DNA of 20,698 bases from an uncultured Atopobium sp. Its GTDB lineage: Bacteria; Actinomycetota; Coriobacteriia; Coriobacteriales; Atopobiaceae. Below, piece after piece: positions 15,159 through 20,698 of the stretch. The DNA lies in contig CAMQEO010000015.1 of the NCBI GenBank assembly GCA_946999785.1, positions 1 through 20,698 of the forward strand, written 5' to 3'. Under the pieces are notes generated by a model. It searched no databases and was not told where the DNA came from. It was given only the letters and a program-made list of their open reading frames with translations. Made by a program: the position numbers and the translations under genes. Positions within the stretch are counted from its first letter, which is position 1; each line of letters begins with the position of its first letter.

Positions 15159-16469
15159 TTAGAGCTTAGCCGTAAGCTCTGAAACAAGATTAGTTAATTG
15201 AATTTCTGTTTGCTCATGCGTTTGCATATCGCGCACCGTAACCGACTGATTTTGAGTTTCATGCTCGCCGATGACTACACATAAACGAGCACCTAATTTA
15301 TCGGCTTGCTTAAACTGACTCTTAAGAGAACGCCCTTGATAATTGGATTCGGTACGAATGCCTGCTTCACGCAGTTGCGCACAAACATTAAACGCATACA
15401 TGCGCTCGGCGTCAGAAGTAAAGGCAACATACACACAAGCAGGGGTAGTTTTCCATGGCTGTGTGCCAAATGTTTGTAGTGCCAAAATCATACGCTCAAA
15501 GCCAAGCGCCCAACCTAAACCACAGGTAGGACGGCCTCCTTCGAGCTCAACCAGTCCATCATAGCGACCGCCGCCACCAATGGAACCAACATGTGCTTGC
15601 GGACATTCAATTTCAAAAACGGTGCGCGTGTAATAGTCAAGTCCACGGACAAGTGTGGGATCCTCAACGTAGGCAACATGTGCCTCATCAAGAAACGCTT
15701 TAACACGTTCATAATGAGTTTTGCACTCAGCGCATAGATTATCTTTTGCAAGAGGAGCATCGGACATGATCTCATGACAATGCTCATTTTTACAATCAAA
15801 CGCACGCAAAGGATTAATAGTTGCGCGCTCAAGACAATCTGGGCACATCTGGTCTTGGTGATCTTTAATAAAAGCACGAACAGATTCACGGTAAGCCGGT
15901 CTACAAGCTTGATCGCCCATAGAGTTGATATGTAAAACAAGCTGGTTGGACTCAAAACCCATGCGCGTGTAAAATTCCATAAGCATCATAATGCACTCGG
16001 CATCAGCGCATGGATCATCGGCACCCAACCATTCGCAACCTATTTGATGAAACTGACGAAGACGACCTTTTTGAGGACGTTCTCCACGAAACATTGCTTC
16101 ACCATACCAAACTTTAAGCGGAGAAGCACCTTGTGGAATAAGATTGTGTTCAACCACAGCACGCACAACGCCTGCGGTTCCTTCGGGACGAAGTGCCATA
16201 CGCTGCTTAGGTTTAAGATGTTGTTCAGATTGAGAGCTTAAAAGGTTTTCTAACAAAGCGCCAGAAAAAACGCGAAACATTTCTTTACGTACAACGTCTG
16301 AAGATTCGCCAATACCATGAACAAACGTATCAACTTGCTCAAGCGCAGGAGTTTCTATCATGTCAAACGCATGCGTATTAAAAAGCTCAGCCGCACAGGT
16401 AAGCGCAAAGTTCCATGCACGCATGTTGTCGCCGTACAAATCCTCTGTTCCTTGAATCCTTTGTGCCAC
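15159..16469 (-). CDS. hisS: Histidyl-tRNA synthetase
   Basis: Class II synthetase that charges tRNA-His. Motif 2 is present (YGEAMFRGERPQKGRLRQFHQ), as are ALRPEGTA, the His-specific GLDYYTRTVFE and motif 3 GLGWALGFERM. A four-cysteine insertion (CPDC, CKNEHC, CAEC) and the C-terminal anticodon-binding domain follow the usual order. A GTG at 16469 is preferred, giving 436 residues beginning MAQRIQGTEDL: AAAGG sits nine bases before it. ATG codons at 16475 and 16478 lie too close to that element. The gene is 50 bp behind ilvE on the same strand and may be co-transcribed with it. Confidence 0.96.
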   Translation of the reverse strand: MAQRIQGTEDLYGDNMRAWNFALTCAAELFNTHAFDMIETPALEQVDTFVHGIGESSDVVRKEMFRVFSGALLENLLSSQSEQHLKPKQRMALRPEGTAGVVRAVVEHNLIPQGASPLKVWYGEAMFRGERPQKGRLRQFHQIGCEWLGADDPCADAECIMMLMEFYTRMGFESNQLVLHINSMGDQACRPAYRESVRAFIKDHQDQMCPDCLERATINPLRAFDCKNEHCHEIMSDAPLAKDNLCAECKTHYERVKAFLDEAHVAYVEDPTLVRGLDYYTRTVFEIECPQAHVGSIGGGGRYDGLVELEGGRPTCGLGWALGFERMILALQTFGTQPWKTTPACVYVAFTSDAERMYAFNVCAQLREAGIRTESNYQGRSLKSQFKQADKLGARLCVVIGEHETQNQSVTVRDMQTHEQTEIQLTNLVSELTAKL

Positions 16470-16519
16470 AATCATCATCCTTTTACCATCAGTATATGGA
16501 CAAACTATAACGTTCCTTA

Positions 16520-17560
16520 TTATACCTCAAGAGTAATTTCGTGAACCCAACCAAAGGTATCTTCACGCTCTGATGACTGAATGTCGGTAAGCGTTTTACG
16601 AAGAAGCTTCATAACAGGTCCAACTTCTTTCATGCCAGCGCCAAATACGATGGTTTCTTCCCCATTTTGCACTTCACCAACAGGTGATATAACAGCTGCT
16701 GTACCGCACATACCGCATTCAACAAAATTGTGAACTTCATCAAAGCGCACCGGACGCTCTTCAACGGTGATGTTAAGAAGTTTTTCTGCAACATCAACTA
16801 ATGATCTACGGGTAATAGAAGGCAAAATAGAATCAGTTGCCGATTGAGGAACAATAAGATGTCCTTGCGCATCAACAAACAGGAAGTTTGCGCCGCCTGA
16901 CTCCTCTACAAAGGTATGTGTTTGAGGATCAAGGTACATGTTATCGGCAAAACCTAAGCTATGAGCCTCAACTGATGGATACATGCTCATAGCATAGTTA
17001 AGACCTGCTTTAATGTTTCCGGTACCATGAGGTGCTGCACGATCATATTTTGGCACGCGTACGCGAACTGGCTTAACGCCACCTTGATAGTATGGACCTA
17101 CTGGCGTTACTAAAATACGGAATTGGTATTCATCTGCAGGCTTAACACCTATTACGTCACCAGTTGCGATCATAAATGGACGAATATAAAGCGTAGCCCC
17201 AGATCCAAAAGGTGGAATCCAAGCAGCATTTGCACGAACAACTTCCTCAACTGCTGCTACAAAACGCTCCTCGGGAAATGAAGGCATGCACAGACGCTTT
17301 GCAGAATCACTCATGCGTTGTGCATTTTGATCGGGTCTAAAGCAAACAACGCGGCCATCCTTTGTTGAATAAGCTTTGAGCCCTTCAAAAACCTCTTGAC
17401 AATAATGAAAAATACCAGCACATTCAGAGATAGTAAGGCTGTGTTGTGTTGTAAGACAACCCTCGTCCCATGCTCCATCTTTATAGTTTGATACATAACT
17501 ATAATCGCAGGGTTTGTATGCAAATGTGAGCGCAGACCAATCCAAATTTTTCTTATGCAT
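16520..17560 (-). CDS. ilvE: Branched-chain amino acid aminotransferase
   Basis: PLP-dependent fold-type IV transaminase interconverting Leu, Ile, Val and their 2-oxo acids. The 346 residues belong to the longer, BCAT-like group (EVFEGLKAY, LYIRPFMIATGD). The PLP lysine is K184 in GTGNIKAGLNYA, followed by EESGGANFLFV and SILPSITRRS, and ECGMCGTAAVISPV near the end, which includes a CxxC as in many BCATs. The ATG has AGGAG about ten bases upstream. No amino-acid leader or T-box is evident in the 140 bp ahead of it. Confidence 0.96.
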   Translation of the reverse strand: MHKKNLDWSALTFAYKPCDYSYVSNYKDGAWDEGCLTTQHSLTISECAGIFHYCQEVFEGLKAYSTKDGRVVCFRPDQNAQRMSDSAKRLCMPSFPEERFVAAVEEVVRANAAWIPPFGSGATLYIRPFMIATGDVIGVKPADEYQFRILVTPVGPYYQGGVKPVRVRVPKYDRAAPHGTGNIKAGLNYAMSMYPSVEAHSLGFADNMYLDPQTHTFVEESGGANFLFVDAQGHLIVPQSATDSILPSITRRSLVDVAEKLLNITVEERPVRFDEVHNFVECGMCGTAAVISPVGEVQNGEETIVFGAGMKEVGPVMKLLRKTLTDIQSSEREDTFGWVHEITLEV

Positions 17561-17638
17561 TTTATATAAACTCCTATTCTATATATCAATACAACGCTAA
17601 ACTTACGGGTAGTAATATAAGAGGTGTATATCCTCTAT

Positions 17639-17667
17639 TTGACTTACTATAGTACCTTTTAGATACT
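17639..17667 (+). promoter_or_regulatory. Promoter of the polysaccharide deacetylase gene
   Basis: TTGACT (17639-17644) and GATACT (17662-17667) at 17-bp spacing. Two copies of ACTATATTGT (17665-17674 and 17680-17689) overlap and follow the -10, spaced 15 bp, and could be a protein-binding site. Confidence 0.5.
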
Positions 17668-17704
17668 ATATTGTTTGTAACTATATTGTAAGAAGTGTGT
17701 AAAA

Positions 17705-19237
17705 ATGTCCATTGGAAAACGTATGCAGAGTAAACATTCACACCCTCGTCATGCAGCATCTTTTGTCAAACAGGAAGAGCAAAAAGAGTTGCAGCAGCAA
17801 GCTTATCATCAAGATACAATTCATGAAAAGCCTACAGATGTAGTAGATAATAGCGGTGAACCAGCATCTTATACTAATCAGGATACACAGACTACCTTTG
17901 GCTCTTTTTCTAATCATGTTGAAGCGCCACTTGATGTAATGAGCCACTATAAAAGAAATTCTGTTGATAGCGATCGCGGTGTACTTACCGAGCTTGTAGA
18001 ACCAAGCGCTGCGTATGCAGCACAAGCGTACAAAAAAGCTCCCGTAACCAGAAGACGCTTTATCTGGGGATGTGTAGGTGCGGCAGCGGTTGTTGCGGGC
18101 TTAGCCGCCTGGTTGCAACGTAAAGTTGATGTCTATGTTAATGACCAAAAGATATCAGTTCGTCCAGGAGCAACACTAGACGATTTGTATAAGCAAGCAG
18201 GTCTTTCTGTTGAGCCAGGTAATTATATTGCAGTTGACGGTAGTGTTTTGCAAGATGCGCAAGGTTATCCCTATAGTGTTTCTATAGATGACAATGACCT
18301 TGACGAAAAAGAATTTGCCAATTGGCATGTGGCTGGTGGCGAGCATGTAAACTTCGCTAACGGTAACAATCGCATGGAAGACTACGACGTTCAAATTCAA
18401 GAAACCCAGCCTAAGCTTGCAACAACAGGTGTAGCATGGGCTACCGTACGCTATGTTGCACAATGGGGTAAAGTTGGTAAAAAAGAAATTAGAACTGGTA
18501 AAGAGTCTGGTATCACCGCAGATGGCGATGTAATTCAAGAAGTGCAGAATTGTATCATTCACGGGCAGAATATTAAGCCCGATAACGGAGAAAAGCTCAT
18601 TTCTGTTACGTTTGATGATGGTCCGAGCATTTATACCGATCGATACCTTAAGATTTTGTCTGATAGAGGGATTAAAACTACGTTCTTTAACATCGGTCAA
18701 AATGTTGACAACATGAAAGAGCAGCCTAAGAAGGTACTGGACGAAGGGCATTATATTGCTGGACACAGCTATACGCATCCACTTTTATCCAAGAAAAAGC
18801 CCGATCAGCTACGTGAAGAACTTAGTAAAGTGAAAGAATCGCTTTCAGAGGCAACTGGAATTACAACTACAATGTTTAGACCACCTTATGGCGATTTTAC
18901 AACTAAGACATGGCTCGATAGCCAAGGCATTGTATCATCCGAAATTTTATGGACGCAAGATACGCTTGACTGGAAACAGCCTGGCGTGAACAAAATTATT
19001 GATGGCGCGTTAAAAAATGTTACTCCTGGTAGCGTGGTCTTAATGCATGACGGTGGCGGAAAGCGCGATCAAGACCTAGAAGCTCTTCCTCAAATCTTGG
19101 ATAAGCTTATTGCAGATGGATTTAAGATTGTAAGTATCCAAGAGCTCATGAAATCGGATAGCTCAATTCCTTCTGATATTGCCGATGGGTCTGCAACCAT
19201 GCCCGACGATTGTGTCTGGCCTACCGAACTTGCATAA
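17705..19237 (+). CDS. Membrane-anchored polysaccharide deacetylase (NodB domain)
   Basis: A 510-residue cell-surface enzyme, probably removing N-acetyl groups from peptidoglycan (PgdA-like). Residues 1-114 are hydrophilic and cytoplasmic, with a Gln/Glu-rich start. A single membrane segment spans about 119-136 after TRRRF. Residues 141-290 form an extracellular region of unknown fold whose start (VNDQKISVRPGATLDDLYKQ) looks like a small beta-grasp or DUF348-type repeat. The NodB domain at about 297-482 carries every metal and catalytic motif: TFDDGPS (Asp303/304), HSYTHP (His354, His358), RPPYG, DTLDW and LMHDGGG. No strong ribosome binding site precedes the ATG, so the start is moderately secure. 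Confidence 0.92.
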   Translation: MSIGKRMQSKHSHPRHAASFVKQEEQKELQQQAYHQDTIHEKPTDVVDNSGEPASYTNQDTQTTFGSFSNHVEAPLDVMSHYKRNSVDSDRGVLTELVEPSAAYAAQAYKKAPVTRRRFIWGCVGAAAVVAGLAAWLQRKVDVYVNDQKISVRPGATLDDLYKQAGLSVEPGNYIAVDGSVLQDAQGYPYSVSIDDNDLDEKEFANWHVAGGEHVNFANGNNRMEDYDVQIQETQPKLATTGVAWATVRYVAQWGKVGKKEIRTGKESGITADGDVIQEVQNCIIHGQNIKPDNGEKLISVTFDDGPSIYTDRYLKILSDRGIKTTFFNIGQNVDNMKEQPKKVLDEGHYIAGHSYTHPLLSKKKPDQLREELSKVKESLSEATGITTTMFRPPYGDFTTKTWLDSQGIVSSEILWTQDTLDWKQPGVNKIIDGALKNVTPGSVVLMHDGGGKRDQDLEALPQILDKLIADGFKIVSIQELMKSDSSIPSDIADGSATMPDDCVWPTELA

Positions 19238-19425
19238 GTTAATCTAGTACGTTTCTGCAGCTCGTGTGATTATTAGTCGCTCTTCTGGCGGTTTTGAGCC
19301 TCAATGGGTCTAGGCTTGTTGTACATCATCTTTAGCCATGATATGTCCTTTCTATCCGTGCGGATGAGAAAATGGGTTTCTGCAGACTCTTTGATAACGA
19401 TGTTGGTGTTGCGCCACATATGTGT

Positions 19426-19453
19426 TTGCGTGTAGTGCGCTTTGCGGTATAAT
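19426..19453 (+). promoter_or_regulatory. Strong promoter facing a terminator
   Basis: TTGCGT (19426-19431), 16-bp spacer, perfect TATAAT (19448-19453). Transcription would begin near 19460, just where the terminator hairpin starts. Confidence 0.55.
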
Positions 19454-19459
19454 TCAAAT

Positions 19460-19507
19460 CGAATAAGGTGCGCTGCTCCGCTAATGGGAGGAGCCACCTT
19501 ATTTTTT
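19460..19507 (+). ncRNA. Putative ~48-nt RNA made of one hairpin
   Basis: The promoter at 19426-19453 leads straight into the hairpin at 19462-19503 and its U-run. The product would be a single structured RNA with no reading frame. Its loop contains GGGAGGA, a Shine-Dalgarno-like string. Alternatively the hairpin is only the terminator of the deacetylase gene 225 bp upstream and the promoter match is accidental. Confidence 0.3.
19462..19507 (+). terminator. Rho-independent terminator
   Basis: Outer stem AATAAGGTG/CACCTTATT (9 bp), a 4-nt one-sided bulge, inner stem GCTCC/GGAGC, a 10-nt loop and six T (19502-19507). Its direction is plus. It is the first clear terminator after the deacetylase gene. 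Confidence 0.8.
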
Positions 19508-19577
19508 AATATTTTTTAGTTTATCATTATGTTCCAAAGCTTGTATGACGAACTGTAAGCCCATTTTTTGGTTCTAG

Positions 19578-19724
19578 ATTCGCTCTTCAGTCCTCTGGCT
19601 GGACGCTGACATATATGTAACGAAAGTAAGCAAGCTTTTAGGTCGCGCCAATATCACAACCAAGGTTAAACAATATATACGTTTTCAAGTGGCCGATATG
19701 GTCAATAAATTTAGTGAATTATAG
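19578..19724 (+). pseudogene. C-terminal remnant of a tyrosine recombinase (integrase)
   Basis: An open stretch of 48 codons ending in TAG. The last 40 residues match the end of phage/ICE-type tyrosine integrases: ADIY, then KVSKLLGRANITT, KQYIRF and VADMVNKFSEL. The catalytic GH of the family appears as GR. The candidate nucleophilic Tyr in KQYIRF remains, and two extra residues sit before VSKLL. An upstream in-frame stop at 19575 and absence of the rest of the protein show it is dead. It lies about 190 bp from tRNA-Phe, a common integration target. Confidence 0.7.
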
Positions 19725-19744
19725 GTTATTTTTTGATAAAAATT

Positions 19745-19798
19745 GTCACATTTCTGTCACATGAGAATTTTTTGGTGTATCGGTCACAACCTGTCACA
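19745..19798 (+). repeat. Four GTCACA direct repeats
   Basis: GTCACA at 19745, 19756, 19783 and 19793: two pairs with 10-11 bp spacing, about one helical turn. They sit between the integrase remnant and tRNA-Phe, where arm-type integrase sites would be expected. The rest of 19725-19912 has no coding signal. Confidence 0.5.
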
Positions 19799-19912
19799 CC
19801 AGTTAAACACGGTAACTCACACTTTTACACACTTAACGCAATTAATGAATTTTTACGTATAAGAGTGTTTGCGTTTCTGCAGGTAGATTATGTAAAAAAG
19901 GAGATAAAGAAC

Positions 19913-19988
19913 TGGTGGCTGGGAAGGGAATTGAACCCCTGACACGGGGATTTTCAGTCCCCTGCTCTACCAACTGAGCTACCCAGCC
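19913..19988 (-). tRNA. tRNA-Phe (GAA)
   Basis: A 76-nt cloverleaf on the minus strand. Acceptor stem is GGCTGGG/CCCAGCC with discriminator A and an encoded CCA (19913-19915). The D arm contains AGCTCAGTTGGTAGAGC, the anticodon stem GGGGA/TCCCC encloses loop CTGAAAA (anticodon GAA), and the T arm is AGGGGTTCAATTCCCTT. It stands alone; no other tRNA is in the window. Confidence 0.98.
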
Positions 19989-20020
19989 ACGTTGCCACTT
20001 CCAAAAAAGCAAGCTTGTTT

Positions 20021-20048
20021 ACTATAACAAAAATAGAAGGAATGTCAA
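20021..20048 (-). promoter_or_regulatory. Promoter of tRNA-Phe
   Basis: Minus strand: consensus -35 TTGACA (20043-20048), 16-bp spacer, -10 TATAGT (20021-20026). Transcription would start about 25 bases ahead of the mature tRNA 5' end. Confidence 0.75.
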
Positions 20049-20244
20049 AGTGTAATTTGAATATTTCTTATAAATATGTGCAAACAGTAGTTAAACTCCA
20101 CAATTTAAAAAAATGAAATACAGACCAAACTAGAATATACTTTCAAAATACCTGTTCAAAAGGTAATGTAAACAAGATTTTCTGTATTTCTTCCTACCGT
20201 ATTTCGTACAAAAACCTCACCGTGCACATTAGGTATAAACCTAT
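20049..20244. other. AT-rich intergenic stretch, no gene seen
   Basis: Between the tRNA-Phe promoter and the terminator of the symporter gene. No reading frame here has a ribosome binding site or recognisable product. Confidence 0.5.
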
Positions 20245-20256
20245 GGACTATAGTCC
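20245..20256. repeat. 12-bp perfect palindrome
   Basis: GGACTATAGTCC, immediately beyond the U-run of the symporter terminator. A smaller AGGT/ACCT inverted repeat lies next to it (20231-20242). Function unknown. Confidence 0.4.
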
Positions 20257-20290
20257 AAAAAACGCGCGCAAATGTGCTCATCTTGCGCGT
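20257..20290 (-). terminator. Terminator of the AGCS symporter gene
   Basis: Minus-strand stem CGCGCAA/TTGCGCG (20283-20289 with 20265-20271), 11-nt loop, then a run of six U (20257-20262). It lies about 95 bases after the stop codon. Confidence 0.8.
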
Positions 20291-20383
20291 GTTATTATAC
20301 GAATATGAACGCGGACGTTTTGCACGGACGCCTGTTCCTACTGAACGCTCCCACATGCGCAAAACGCTTCGTGCATGCCTTTG

Positions 20384-20698
20384 TTAATCGCGTAACAATT
20401 CATCGGAGAGCCGCTTATACGCTTCTTTCGCACGAACGTGTTCCATATGCTCAATCTTTTCACGCGGCGTATTCCAACACTCACACGCAGGCAAACCGGG
20501 GATATTACTTGCCACAAATACCGGATCGAGTCCTTTTTTCTTCTGCTCTTGGTAGTCCACAAGTACCGCTATAGCCCATTTACCCAAGAGAAGAATTGCG
20601 ATGATGTTGATTATAGCTTCGATGCCCATGAGGATGTCCGAGACGTTCCATGCGAGATCAAAACTCGACTGTGCACCCATAAACACAGCAATACAACA
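20384..20698 (-). CDS. Sodium:alanine symporter family (AGCS) protein, 3' end only
   Basis: The last 104 codons of a gene whose 5' part lies beyond the window. The end is typical of the alanine/glycine:cation symporters: DLAWNVSDILMGIEAIINII, then AILLLGKWAI (final membrane helix), a DYQEQKKKGLDPVF segment and the cytoplasmic tail NIPGLPACECW. The frame is open to the window edge and closes with TAA, followed by its own terminator. Substrate (alanine, glycine or other small neutral amino acids) cannot be told from the C-terminus. Confidence 0.85.
   Translation of the reverse strand, partial: CCIAVFMGAQSSFDLAWNVSDILMGIEAIINIIAILLLGKWAIAVLVDYQEQKKKGLDPVFVASNIPGLPACECWNTPREKIEHMEHVRAKEAYKRLSDELLRD

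Noticed and set aside
18176..18778. 200-codon open frame on the minus strand
   Set aside because: It lies wholly opposite the deacetylase gene, whose NodB motifs are intact, and has no ribosome binding site or family resemblance.
19310..19341. Nine-codon minus-strand frame MAKDDVQQA after AGAAAGGA
   Set aside because: The ribosome binding site is good but the frame ends after nine codons and leads to no downstream gene; it could be a dead gene start, not supportable as a feature.
19273..19497. 74-codon minus-strand frame with GTG start
   Set aside because: It begins inside the plus-strand terminator hairpin, has no ribosome binding site and no recognisable family.
20156..20362. 68-codon minus-strand frame
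   Set aside because: It spans the symporter terminator and an AT-rich gap, with no ribosome binding site or similarity.
1..20698. CRISPR arrays, rRNA genes or complete insertion sequences
   Set aside because: No regularly spaced repeats, rRNA signature or transposase frame was seen.

Overview
The window reads as a moderately AT-rich chromosomal segment of an actinobacterium of the class Coriobacteriia, most like the Atopobium/Fannyhessea group. This rests on gene content and order (ECF transporter - obg - proB - proA - nadD - ileS), AAGGAG-type ribosome binding sites, frequent GTG/TTG starts and occasional GCGC-rich words in an AT-rich background. The genus is an inference. Almost all housekeeping genes lie on the minus strand.

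Layout. (1) 1-2590: the 5' three quarters of ileS, preceded by a complete isoleucine T-box leader (specifier ATC, AGAGAG motif, UGG bulge, mutually exclusive antiterminator and terminator). (2) 2589-7401: nadD, proA, proB and obg, tightly packed. (3) 7430-11242: a complete ECF-type transporter, transcribed S component -> fused double ATPase -> EcfT, which runs with short gaps into obg. Its S component is preceded by a small regulatory region: a promoter with a palindrome over its -35, a 30-codon leader peptide with three consecutive Trp codons, and an RNA that can form the 1:2, 2:3 and 3:4 hairpins of a ribosome-mediated attenuator. This points to a tryptophan (TrpP-like) ECF importer controlled by tRNA-Trp charging. 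It is the most interesting signal in the window.

(4) 11475-13245: a small decayed island of restriction-modification type: an XRE-like regulator, an N-terminal stub of hsdM, a complete-looking rhuM in the opposite orientation, and a C-terminal scrap of a DUF5655 protein that abuts the stop of pepD. (5) 13247-17560: pepD (C69 dipeptidase), a small membrane protein on the plus strand, hisS and ilvE. (6) 17639-19237: a membrane-anchored polysaccharide deacetylase on the plus strand with its own promoter. (7) 19238-20383: a mostly non-coding stretch with a promoter followed at once by a terminator (a putative RNA of about 50 nt), the C-terminal remnant of a tyrosine integrase, four GTCACA repeats and tRNA-Phe(GAA). 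This looks like the scar of an element that once used the tRNA gene. (8) 20384-20698: the 3' end of a sodium:alanine (AGCS) symporter gene with its terminator.

Amino-acid supply is the recurring theme: tryptophan uptake under attenuation, proline synthesis (ProBA), branched-chain transamination (IlvE), Ile and His tRNA charging (the former under a T-box), peptide hydrolysis (PepD) and alanine/glycine symport. No database search was possible, so family names rest on recognised motifs.
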